Part shown: piece by piece, positions 5,618-12,385 of the stretch
Position numbering within the stretch: the stretch's first letter is position 1
How the letters are laid out: every line of letters starts with the position of its first letter
Assembly: GCA_031260385.1 (NCBI GenBank)
Contig: JAIRKB010000045.1
Span: 1-13,184, forward strand
Direction: 5' to 3'
DNA length: 13,184 bases
Source of the DNA: Propionibacteriaceae bacterium
GTDB lineage: Bacteria > Actinomycetota > Actinomycetes > Propionibacteriales > Propionibacteriaceae
Notes under the pieces: generated by a model
Told to the model about the DNA's origin: nothing
The model's database searches: none
The model's input: the letters and a program-made list of their open reading frames with translations, nothing else
Made by a program: the position numbers and the translations under genes

Positions 5618-5636
5618 AGACTTACGGCGACTTATA
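5590..5636. promoter_or_regulatory. Downstream pair of inverted sites overlapping the promoter (sites 3 and 4)
   Basis: Site 3 (5590-5605) reads GATAGGTCGCCTTATC and overlaps the -35. Site 4 (5621-5636) is CTTACGGCGACTTATA, the same motif inverted, and covers the predicted transcription start. Site centres are about 36 bases apart, as in the upstream pair. All four sites share RGTCGCCNTA on one strand or the other. The layout predicts repression of the ATPase gene, perhaps by its own product or an unlinked regulator; which protein binds is not visible. Confidence 0.7.
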
Positions 5637-5649
5637 GAGAAGAGTGTGT

Positions 5650-7065
5650 ATGCGGATTGTCGGGCGTAGAGCGGAACAGCAAATGCTCGCTCGGTTGGAA
5701 GAATCCACCCGTCCAGAGTTTCTGGCGCTGTATGGTCGCCGCCGCGTTGGGAAGACCTTTCTTATCCGAGAGTATTTCTCAGATCGGCTCGCGTTTGACC
5801 TAACGGGGACCCTGGGAGCCAGTCGGACTGAGCAGTTGGCGTCCTTCGACCGAGCTGCCGAGCGGCGAGGTGTGCCTTCCCGAGCGCGATCGTGGGCGCA
5901 GGCATTTGAAACCTTGCGAAGCCTTCTTGAAGCCGATCAACGGCTGGGGAAAAAGATCGTCTTTCTGGACGAGTTACCCTGGCTAGCCACGAAAAAGTCC
6001 GGACTGCTCGAAGCGCTCGGACACTTCTGGAACAGCTGGGGGTCCACCCGCCCAGACCTGCTGCTTATCGTCTGCGGTTCGTCCACGTCGTGGATGGTAG
6101 ACCGGCTTCTCATTAATCAAGGAGGCTTACACAACCGGCTTACCGCGAACATCTTCCTCCAGCCATTTACGCTCGGCGAGTGCGAGGAATTTCTCCGTGA
6201 TCGAGGGTTGGTAATGAATCGCTATCAGCAGGTGGAGAGCTACATGATCTTCGGGGGCATTCCTGCATACCTGACCCTGCTACAGCCTCACCTTGGGCTA
6301 GCTCAGAACGTCGACGCCTTATGCTTTGCTTCCGGCGGCGTTTTGCGTACCGAGTTCGAAAACCTATACGGTTCTCTGTTTGCCCAACCTTACAACCACG
6401 TCGCAATCATCCGCGCCCTCGCAGGAGCGCCCAAGGGTCTAACGCGCGAGGAGGTTCTCGCAATAACCGGGTTGCCGAAGGGCGGCGGTGCCACCAAGGC
6501 GCTATCGGACCTGGTCAGATCGGGGTTCGTTCGCCAGTACCAAGGGTTTGGCAAGAAACGTCGAGACGCCCTGATTCAGCTAGTTGATCCTTTCACGTTG
6601 TTCTCCACGCGTTTCCTTGGTGACGATGCGGTGCGTGATCCCCGCTACTGGTCGAACTCCACGGCCGCTCCACGCCATGCTGCATGGAGTGGGCTCGCGT
6701 TCGAGAAAGTTGCCTTACTTCACACACAACAGATCCGTAAGGCGCTCGGAATCGAGGGCGTTCTCACCGATATTGGATCGTGGACGGGAAGCTCCGGCGG
6801 AGAGCGCGCGCAAATCGACCTCGTCCTCGATCGCGCTGATCACATCGTGGATTTGTGCGAAATGAAGTTCACTATTGGTGAGTACTCGGTCAGTGCAGAG
6901 TACGAGCGCAAACTCGTCCGCAAACGCTCGGTGTTTGCCGCCGCAACCGGCACTCGAAAAGCTGTCCGGCTGGTCCTAGTAACCACCTACGGCCTAATTC
7001 CAGGAGTCCACGCAGGAGCTTTCCAGGCCGTTGTAACCATGGATGACCTGTTTGCGCAAGCGTGA
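5650..7065 (+). CDS. AAA ATPase of the ATPase_2/DUF234 type with nuclease-like C-terminus
   Basis: A 471-residue cytoplasmic protein. It opens with the family signature GR-x-E-like MRIVGRRAEQ. The Walker A motif GRRRVGKT is at 29-36, Walker B VFLDE at 104-108, and a sensor-1-like CGSSTSWM at about 144-151. A winged-helix-like segment follows at about 255-315 (LTREEVLAITGLPKGGGATKA). The C-terminal domain has Asp390 and the Glu404-x-Lys406 pair in DLCEMKF, the arrangement of a PD-(D/E)XK nuclease-like fold as in DUF234. All key residues are intact. The family is widespread in bacteria and archaea, but its function is not firmly known. The start ATG 5650 has GAGAAGAG just upstream; GTG 5644 is an alternative adding two residues. 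It is monocistronic, with an elaborate operator-like array before it and a hairpin after it. Confidence 0.88.
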   Translation: MRIVGRRAEQQMLARLEESTRPEFLALYGRRRVGKTFLIREYFSDRLAFDLTGTLGASRTEQLASFDRAAERRGVPSRARSWAQAFETLRSLLEADQRLGKKIVFLDELPWLATKKSGLLEALGHFWNSWGSTRPDLLLIVCGSSTSWMVDRLLINQGGLHNRLTANIFLQPFTLGECEEFLRDRGLVMNRYQQVESYMIFGGIPAYLTLLQPHLGLAQNVDALCFASGGVLRTEFENLYGSLFAQPYNHVAIIRALAGAPKGLTREEVLAITGLPKGGGATKALSDLVRSGFVRQYQGFGKKRRDALIQLVDPFTLFSTRFLGDDAVRDPRYWSNSTAAPRHAAWSGLAFEKVALLHTQQIRKALGIEGVLTDIGSWTGSSGGERAQIDLVLDRADHIVDLCEMKFTIGEYSVSAEYERKLVRKRSVFAAATGTRKAVRLVLVTTYGLIPGVHAGAFQAVVTMDDLFAQA

Positions 7066-7070
7066 GGCTG

Positions 7071-7092
7071 GGTGGCGCATTAGCGTGCCACC
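7071..7092 (+). terminator. Hairpin after the ATPase gene
   Basis: GGTGGCGC, loop ATTAGC, GTGCCACC forms an 8-bp stem (one G-T pair) starting five bases after the ATPase stop. No T-run follows, so it may be an intrinsic terminator of the T-poor actinobacterial kind or only a message-stabilising hairpin. Confidence 0.45.
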
Positions 7093-7175
7093 ATAAACGT
7101 CCCGCTGGTGCAGTACGAACGCTTTCGCGACCCAATCGGCTTCATCAGACAAGCAATGGCCTCACCATACAACCA
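7080..7175 (-). other. Possible short gene remnant in the spacer
   Basis: On the minus strand a frame ending in TAA at 7082-7080 reads WLYGEAIACLMKPIGSRKRS and then YCTSGTFMVAR, with codon use like that of real genes. It has no good start, because the upstream bases are the GGTTGTATG repeats. It may be the eroded 3' end of a gene. I do not recognise a family. Confidence 0.25.
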
Positions 7176-7220
7176 GTGATGGTTGCATGATGGTTGTATG
7201 TTGGGTTGTATGGTTGTATG
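7166..7220. repeat. Cluster of GGTTGTATG repeats
   Basis: A 9-base word occurs as GGTTGCATG (7181-7189), GGTTGTATG (7192-7200), GGTTGTATG (7204-7212) and GGTTGTATG (7212-7220), the last two sharing one base. An inverted copy, CATACAACC, is at 7166-7174. The inverted copy and the second direct copy form a perfect 10-bp inverted repeat (CATACAACCA / TGGTTGTATG). The array lies about 70 bases before the promoter of the DUF4190 gene, suggesting a multi-site operator; no binding protein can be named. Confidence 0.7.
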
Positions 7221-7285
7221 ACGAAACTGGGGGTTGTTTCTAACGGGGGCGCCGGGTGGAGGGGAGGTACAGGGGGATTGGCTCG

Positions 7286-7294
7286 TGCTACGAT
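7286..7294 (+). promoter_or_regulatory. Extended -10 element for the DUF4190 gene
   Basis: TGC-TACGAT fits an extended -10 with no convincing -35. It predicts a start near 7301 and a leader of about 47 bases ending in GGAGGGAG before ATG 7348. Confidence 0.4.
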
Positions 7295-7347
7295 TTTGGT
7301 GAGCGGGTCTGCGGTTGGAAACGGGTGGGCGGCTCGGAGGGAGAATC

Positions 7348-8289
7348 ATGAGCCAAGAATCGTATGATCCGACACCGTATGATCAGACACAGTTATACGA
7401 GGCGACACCGTATGATCCGGCACCGTCTGATCCGACGCAGATATTGTCGGGGGACTTGCCTTTGGATGAGCCGATGAGTGCGGCGGCTTATTCGGCGATG
7501 CCGGGGTACACTCCGACCTTGGAATATCCGATTCCCGTCCCGACGCCGGTGACCCCGGAACCTGATCCTGATCCGGCGACGGACTCGGGGTTTGGGGATG
7601 TGCCTAGCTATGGGGCGCCTGTGGACTACGCTGCGGAAACGCCAGGGCCGGATTTTGGTTCGCCGGACTATGCCTTACCAGAGTATGGCGGCGCTAATGT
7701 GAGCCCGGCGCCGGAGTATAGTGCTCCGGCTTACTCAGCCGATCCTTTAGCCGCTTCCTATCAGCCGGTCCCCGCGCCGCAACCCTACTCGGCGCCGATA
7801 CCTCACATTTATCCGTCTAAGCCTTACCAACCCCCGCCGATGGCTCAGACCTACCAACCGGCTCCGGTTGTTCCGGTCTATCAGCCTGCACCGGTTGTTC
7901 AGGCGTACGCTCCGGCGCCGGTCGTCCAACCGTACATTCCGCCACCGGCCTACCAGCCCCAAGCCAGCTACTCGGTCTACAACCCGGCTGCGGTCCAACC
8001 GGTGGTGTACGGGACGCCGATGATGGGAGCGCCGATCGTGGTGCCCCCGAGCAATAGCGCGGCCACTGCCTCCTTGGTCACCGGCATTATTGGCATCTTC
8101 TTTGCGTTCATTCCCTTCATCGGGATCATCATCGCTCTCCCTTGCGCCATCACCGCCCTGATCACCGCGATCATCGGTATGTCAAAAGGCTCACTCAACC
8201 GGATTGGTCGCGGTCCGGCGACCGCCGGTCTCGTGCTGTCAATCATCACCTTCATCATGATGGTTTTTGGCGGCGGCTGGCTCTGGTAA
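7348..8289 (+). CDS. Pro/Tyr-rich DUF4190-type membrane protein
   Basis: A 313-residue protein. Residues 1-240 are low-complexity and rich in Pro, Tyr, Ala and Asp. An N-terminal set of Tyr-Asp-Pro units (YDPTPYDQ, later YDPAPSDP) is followed by four 9-residue repeats at about 169-204 (YQPAPVVPV, YQPAPVVQA, YAPAPVVQP, YIPPPAYQP). The C-terminus (about 241-313) has the two-segment DUF4190 layout: ASLVTGIIGI, a hydrophobic hairpin, a GMSKGSLNRIGRGPATAGL loop and a last segment ending GGGWLW. The tail-like N-terminus is probably cytoplasmic, but its role is unknown; such proteins are common in actinobacteria. ATG 7348 was chosen because GGAGGGAG lies about six bases upstream; TTG 7315 is in frame but has no such site. 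Its last 51 bases overlap the convergent DUF4921 gene. Confidence 0.8.
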   Translation: MSQESYDPTPYDQTQLYEATPYDPAPSDPTQILSGDLPLDEPMSAAAYSAMPGYTPTLEYPIPVPTPVTPEPDPDPATDSGFGDVPSYGAPVDYAAETPGPDFGSPDYALPEYGGANVSPAPEYSAPAYSADPLAASYQPVPAPQPYSAPIPHIYPSKPYQPPPMAQTYQPAPVVPVYQPAPVVQAYAPAPVVQPYIPPPAYQPQASYSVYNPAAVQPVVYGTPMMGAPIVVPPSNSAATASLVTGIIGIFFAFIPFIGIIIALPCAITALITAIIGMSKGSLNRIGRGPATAGLVLSIITFIMMVFGGGWLW

Positions 8290-9603
8290 GCAATAACGCA
8301 GCGGGTTTGGTTGGCGCGAACATTGCGGACCGATCCACAGATCGGCGATCTGCCCAGTAGCGCGCAAGCTGCGCAGGCGACCGGTGATCCGGGTGTAGAT
8401 ATCCTGCGGTGAGAGCGTGTTGATGTAGATCTTCGTACCCCCCTCAAAACCGGCGATCGTCGAGGTCCGGGCTTTGATGTTAATCCGCCACGGCATCGGG
8501 GTCTCGATATCAATCGGGGTGTGGTGCCACTCCTCATTACAGGCGATATCGGCGCCGAGCGCGCAGTGGAGGGCCTGAAGCAGATCCGACATATCACGAA
8601 TCTCCCGCGCCGAGTGTTCCCAGGGACGGACCTGCTCTGACTTCGAGTAGACCTCGATTGTGGGGAAGCGGTGGCCAAAACCAGCGAAAGCGATCGCGCT
8701 GGCATTTTCGGCGATCACCAGGTTGTGGTCCCGGGCGTAGTTAAGCCCGCAATCGTTGAAGAAATTCGGGTTAGCGGTGACGCGGGCGAGGGCCAGATCG
8801 GTGTTTGCCCCCGGTTCGTCAATGCCGACTAGCTGCTTGTGAAGATGGTCAATCGAGGCGCCAGCCGCCTTGAGCCAATTCTGGAAGACCGCAACATAGC
8901 GAATATGGCTATTGGCATCGTAAAGCTTCTTCATCGTGTCGATAGTCAAGCGAATGTATTGCTCATGCTCGTCCGGGTCGAGCGTACCAGCGGAAGCCAG
9001 ATCGGCGACCGTCGTCGCGCCATCGCGCCAATGCCGACGGGCGATCACCACATCGTGACCACCAGCAAAGAAGCCGTCGGCTTGGGCGATGATCTGGTCC
9101 TCATCGTACGAAGCAATATCCTCGGCTGAGCGCCCCATCAAGCGTAACTTGGCGGCCTGAACAGCGAAAACGTGGCGCCGGCCGGGCTCAGAAGCCAGAT
9201 AGGCCTGCTTGTGGGCAAGCCCGGCGCCAGCCAGCTCAAAGCCATAATTGCGATGCCAATAGTGATAGGAGACGATCTCAAACAGGTTTGGTACGACGCG
9301 AAACTCGGCGACCGTGTCGAACAGCTGCTCGGCGGGGAGCTCCTCTAGCAGCGACCAGTCACCATCCTTGACCAACCGGGCTTTCTCGGGTGGGGTCTCC
9401 ATATAGCGCGCCGAGCAGAAGATGCAACCATGGGTCCAGGCGGTGTCGGAGACCGGGCGGGTGTCGGTAGGCGGCTCGCTGAGCGGGCGATTACCCCGAC
9501 CGGGGACGGTCCACACCCTCGTACCAGTCGAAGGATTGATTTGCTTGATGGTGCCGTCGGCCATCCTGGTCAAGAAGGCCGGGTCCAACAGTGCGTCGCC
9601 CAT
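8239..9603 (-). CDS. DUF4921 protein, GalT/HIT-like nucleotidyltransferase fold
   Basis: A 454-residue cytoplasmic protein that resembles galactose-1-phosphate uridylyltransferase over its length. Near the N-terminus, INPSTGTRVWTVPGRGNRP (about 22-40) mirrors the GalT 'NPLTG-W' region. The Cys-x-x-Cys of CIFCSARYMETPPEK (60-74) could bind zinc, as CPFCPGN...TPPE does in GalT. The active-site-like segment is GASIDHLHKQLVG (248-260), with His253-x-His255-x-Gln257. The HPH of true GalT is HLH here, so a different nucleotide substrate is likely. I assign it to the DUF4921 family from these features. The ATG at 9603 has AGAGGAAAG about 12-15 bases upstream, a loose fit. It diverges from bpa and ends inside the DUF4190 gene. 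Confidence 0.82.
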   Translation of the reverse strand: MGDALLDPAFLTRMADGTIKQINPSTGTRVWTVPGRGNRPLSEPPTDTRPVSDTAWTHGCIFCSARYMETPPEKARLVKDGDWSLLEELPAEQLFDTVAEFRVVPNLFEIVSYHYWHRNYGFELAGAGLAHKQAYLASEPGRRHVFAVQAAKLRLMGRSAEDIASYDEDQIIAQADGFFAGGHDVVIARRHWRDGATTVADLASAGTLDPDEHEQYIRLTIDTMKKLYDANSHIRYVAVFQNWLKAAGASIDHLHKQLVGIDEPGANTDLALARVTANPNFFNDCGLNYARDHNLVIAENASAIAFAGFGHRFPTIEVYSKSEQVRPWEHSAREIRDMSDLLQALHCALGADIACNEEWHHTPIDIETPMPWRINIKARTSTIAGFEGGTKIYINTLSPQDIYTRITGRLRSLRATGQIADLWIGPQCSRQPNPLRYCLPEPAAAKNHHDEGDD

Positions 9604-9621
9604 GGGTCTTGGAGTCTTTCC

Positions 9622-9638
9622 TCTGGTCAGCGACCAGA
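9622..9638. promoter_or_regulatory. 7-bp palindrome in the DUF4921/bpa divergent region
   Basis: TCTGGTC-AGC-GACCAGA is a perfect inverted repeat. On the minus strand it lies a few bases downstream of a possible -10, TATGAT (9654-9649), in the leader of the DUF4921 gene. It could be an operator or a leader hairpin; the -35 for that promoter is poor. Confidence 0.4.
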
Positions 9639-9684
9639 ACTGCCTGATATCATAGCTTATATCCCCCCCAGTGGGATGAGGCCA

Positions 9685-9712
9685 TTGGCTAAATCCCCAA
9701 TCCCCTTAGAAT
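9685..9712 (+). promoter_or_regulatory. Promoter of bpa giving a leaderless message
   Basis: TTGGCT (9685-9690) and TAGAAT (9707-9712) are separated by 16 bases. Six bases later is the ATG at 9719, so the message should begin at the start codon. There is no Shine-Dalgarno sequence before the ATG, which agrees. Confidence 0.6.
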
Positions 9713-9718
9713 GGACTT

Positions 9719-10255
9719 ATGACTGAATACCAGCAACTCGCTGGGGACACTGATATTGCTTCTGCTGCCGTGGTTCTGGGGCAAGGACCGGACGGCGAAG
9801 TCTATCTGTTGTCGACAGCGGATGCGGTCTCGGAGGACGCCGAAGCGTCGATCACCGAGCCGGCGAAAGTGATGAGAATCGGTCGGATGATCTCACGACT
9901 GCTCGACGAGGTGAAGGACGCGCCGCTCGACGATGCCTCCCGGGCTCGATCCCGTGAGATCTACGCTCAGTCGATCGACGAGCTGGCTGGTGGTCTTGAC
10001 GAGAACCTGGCCACGGAGTTGCGTCGGATTACGACGCCTTTTGCCGAAGATTCGACCCCGTCGGATGCCGAGTTGCGGATCGCCCAAGCCCAGTTGGTTG
10101 GTTGGTTGGAGGGGTTGTTCCAGGGCCTCCAGACTGCGCTCGTCGCTCAGCACCTCTCGGCTCGTCTTAGTGAGAACGTACGCGGGGCGATCCCGGCGGC
10201 AGCGGCCACGATCCCGCATGCGAGTTCGTCGCTTGGGACAGGGATGTACCTGTAA
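9719..10255 (+). CDS. bpa: Bacterial proteasome activator Bpa/PafE
   Basis: A 178-residue protein of the former DUF2587 family. In mycobacteria it forms a dodecameric ring that docks on the 20S proteasome and opens its gate without ATP, to degrade unfolded proteins and the repressor HspR. The conserved core is clear: EPAKVMRIGRMISRLLDEV (about 47-65), APLDDASRAR, then SDAELRIAQAQLVGWLEGLF (about 118-137). The C-terminus ends GTGMYL, a hydrophobic-Tyr-x (HbYX-like) tail like the GQYL end of the mycobacterial protein, needed for proteasome docking. The N-terminal 45 residues are variable, as is usual. The gene appears leaderless from its own promoter and stops nine bases before mprA, with which it is probably cotranscribed. 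Its presence predicts 20S proteasome genes elsewhere in the genome. Confidence 0.94.
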   Translation: MTEYQQLAGDTDIASAAVVLGQGPDGEVYLLSTADAVSEDAEASITEPAKVMRIGRMISRLLDEVKDAPLDDASRARSREIYAQSIDELAGGLDENLATELRRITTPFAEDSTPSDAELRIAQAQLVGWLEGLFQGLQTALVAQHLSARLSENVRGAIPAAAATIPHASSSLGTGMYL

Positions 10256-10264
10256 TCTAGGACC

Positions 10265-10951
10265 ATGCATATCCTTGTTGTGGACGATGATCAGGCGGTG
10301 CGAGACTCATTGGCACGCTCGCTGCAGTATACGGGCTATCAGGTGACGACGGCTCAGGACGGGATCGAGGCGCTCGCTAAGCTGTCGACTAGTTTCGTTG
10401 ACGCCGTGGTAATGGACATCATGATGCCGCGCCTTGATGGCCTCGAAACCACGCGGATGCTGCGATCCTCCGGCAATGACGTCCCAATCCTGATCCTGAC
10501 TGCCCTTGACGCGATCGACGACCGGGTTGATGGTCTGGACGCGGGGGCCGACGACTATATGGTGAAGCCGTTTGCCCTCGACGAACTGCTGGCGCGTCTG
10601 CGGGCGTTGACCCGGCGGGCCCACGGCCCTGACGAAGGCGAGCCTAGTCAGTTGCTGATCTTCTCCGATCTCACCCTTGACCCGCAGACCCGCGAGGCCA
10701 ATCGAGCCGGGCGGCCGATCTCTTTGACTCGTACGGAATTCGCCTTGTTACTGGCCTTCATGGAGAACCCACGCCGGGTCTTGGAACGGGGCTGGCTGCT
10801 CAACGAGGTCTGGGGTTTCGACTTCCCGACCACCGCCAACTCCCTGGAGGTTTACATCGGTTACCTGCGGCGAAAGATCGAAGTCGATGGCCAGGCGCGG
10901 TTGATCCATACGGTGCGCGGGATCGGTTACGTCTTGAAGGATTCTTCATAG
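10265..10951 (+). CDS. mprA: MprA-like OmpR/PhoB-family response regulator
   Basis: A 228-residue two-domain regulator. The receiver domain (1-120) has the acidic pocket Asp7-Asp8-Asp9, phosphoacceptor Asp51 in VVMDIMMPRLDG, Thr79 and Lys101 in VKPF. The C-terminal winged-helix DNA-binding domain (about 128-225) has ISLTRTEFALL and EVYIGYLRRK and ends HTVRGIGYVLKD. The similarity to mycobacterial MprA is strong along the whole length (for example FSDLTLDP and SLTRTEFALL), so a role in envelope-stress response is likely but transferred. The ATG at 10265 has only a close AGGA upstream. A TAATCT (10253-10258) six bases ahead could be a -10 for a second, leaderless transcript, although no good -35 is present. 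Its stop is one base before mprB. Confidence 0.93.
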   Translation: MHILVVDDDQAVRDSLARSLQYTGYQVTTAQDGIEALAKLSTSFVDAVVMDIMMPRLDGLETTRMLRSSGNDVPILILTALDAIDDRVDGLDAGADDYMVKPFALDELLARLRALTRRAHGPDEGEPSQLLIFSDLTLDPQTREANRAGRPISLTRTEFALLLAFMENPRRVLERGWLLNEVWGFDFPTTANSLEVYIGYLRRKIEVDGQARLIHTVRGIGYVLKDSS

Positions 10952-10952
10952 A

Positions 10953-12368
10953 ATGCGTTTTCTTCAACGGGTGATACGCGCGGGCATGCGGTCCCTGCGC
11001 TATCGCCTCGTCTTACTCACCGCTCTGACAATCATTCTCGGAGCGGCGATCACCGGGGTTGGCACCTATCAAGCCGCCCGGGTCTCACTGTATAACCAGC
11101 TCGACTTGGGGTTGCTCGCGCTAGCCGATCAGATGGCGCGCGACCTGCGGGAGTCGACGGTTTCTGAACTACAAGGCTCTTGGAGCGCCAACCTCGGCTC
11201 GGCGACCGAGAATGTCGTCGTCATGCTGGTGGCGGCGAATACGAACAAGTCGGTCCTAATCGGCGAAGAGAATATGGAGCGCCTGATTGCCGCCCCCGAG
11301 TTATTGGTGGCGCGAGTCCAGTCTGGCATCTCGAAACGCGATGAGCGCTTTGAGACCGGGGTGGAATATCGGGTGATCGCGGTGCCATTTGTCGAAGAGA
11401 CGACCGGTGATGGCTATGCCCTGGTGGTGGCCAGGGATCTCAGCCCGACGACGGCGGGGTTGTCTTCTCTAGCGACGATGCAGTGGATGATCGGGTTGAC
11501 AGCGATCTCGCTTAGTGTGATGGCGGCGGTCTTTGTGGCGCATACGACCCTGCGACCGATCCGACAGCTGACCGAGGTCTTGTCCGAGATCACGGCAACC
11601 GACCAGTTGACGACCATCGAAGTCGAAGGCACCTCGGAGGTTGCCGAACTGGAGCGGTCCTTCAACTCGATGATGGAGTCGCTGTCGGGGTCGCGCAAAC
11701 AGCAGACTCGCTTGATCGCGGATGCCGGGCATGAGTTGCGGACGCCGTTGACTAGTTTGCGGACCAATATTGAACTGCTGATCGCGGATGAGTCCTCGAA
11801 GATGTTGCCCGAGGGGGCGCGGTCGGAGATTTACTCCGATGTGGCGGCCCAACTCGGGGAGTTCACTTCGCTGATCAACGACCTCGTGCTGCTGGCGCGG
11901 GACGATGTGATGCCGAGTTCGCTGATGGCGCTCGATCTGTCGGTGGTGGTCACTCGGGCGGTGGCCCGCGCCAAGCGGCGGGGGCCGGCACTCAACGTTG
12001 CGGTTCGGGTTAACCCTTATTATGTGATGGGCGATGCGGTTAGCCTGGAGCGGGCGGTCACCAACCTGCTCGATAATGCCGTGAAGTTTTCGCCAGCGGG
12101 GGGTACGATCTGGGTGAGTCTCGATTCGACGGGGTTATGTATTGAGGATGAGGGTCCAGGTATCGCCCAGGAGGATGTTCCCCATATCTTCGAGCGCTTC
12201 TTCCGGTCTGACTCTTCGCGGAATGAACCGGGGACGGGCCTGGGGTTGTCGATTGTTGATCATACGATCACGGCCCATCACGGCACGATTGAGTTGAGTC
12301 GGGCGCGGTCGGGTGGGGCCAAGTTCACGGTTCAGCTACCGCAGGTTGATCCGGACGAGGTTGAATGA
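10953..12368 (+). CDS. mprB: MprB-like membrane sensor histidine kinase
   Basis: A 471-residue sensor kinase, partner of the regulator encoded one base upstream. Layout: membrane segment 1 (about 17-40), an extracytoplasmic sensor region of about 130 residues, membrane segment 2 (about 176-197), then HAMP (about 198-250). The dimerisation domain follows, with DAGHELRTPLTSLRTNIELL and phosphoacceptor His260. The ATPase domain has the N-box NLLDN ending at Asn375, G1 DEGPGI (about 399-404), F-box ERFFR and G2 GTGLGLS. All catalytic residues are intact. In mycobacteria the MprB sensor domain is bound by DnaK and reports unfolded extracytoplasmic protein; the sensor region here is too divergent to compare by eye. 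It is the last gene of the bpa-mprA-mprB unit and is followed by a strong hairpin. Confidence 0.93.
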   Translation: MRFLQRVIRAGMRSLRYRLVLLTALTIILGAAITGVGTYQAARVSLYNQLDLGLLALADQMARDLRESTVSELQGSWSANLGSATENVVVMLVAANTNKSVLIGEENMERLIAAPELLVARVQSGISKRDERFETGVEYRVIAVPFVEETTGDGYALVVARDLSPTTAGLSSLATMQWMIGLTAISLSVMAAVFVAHTTLRPIRQLTEVLSEITATDQLTTIEVEGTSEVAELERSFNSMMESLSGSRKQQTRLIADAGHELRTPLTSLRTNIELLIADESSKMLPEGARSEIYSDVAAQLGEFTSLINDLVLLARDDVMPSSLMALDLSVVVTRAVARAKRRGPALNVAVRVNPYYVMGDAVSLERAVTNLLDNAVKFSPAGGTIWVSLDSTGLCIEDEGPGIAQEDVPHIFERFFRSDSSRNEPGTGLGLSIVDHTITAHHGTIELSRARSGGAKFTVQLPQVDPDEVE

Positions 12369-12385
12369 GCTTCGTGGGGAATGAG

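Noticed and set aside
5733..5750. A fifth operator-like site (TATGGTCGCCGCCG) inside the ATPase gene
   Set aside because: It is produced by the codons of the Walker A motif Gly-Arg-Arg-Arg and departs from the consensus at both ends.
2361..7065. A complete mobile element or prophage
   Set aside because: No integrase, transposase, terminal repeats or phage genes were found; only the tRNA neighbour, composition and a partial T-arm remnant hint at transfer.
7166..7220. CRISPR array or tandem microsatellite
   Set aside because: Units are only 9 bases with uneven 8-12-base steps and one inverted copy; there are no unique spacers of constant length and no cas genes.
7977..8705. A 242-codon minus-strand frame over the ends of the DUF4190 and DUF4921 genes
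   Set aside because: It is an Arg/Ser/Pro-rich shadow of two better supported genes.
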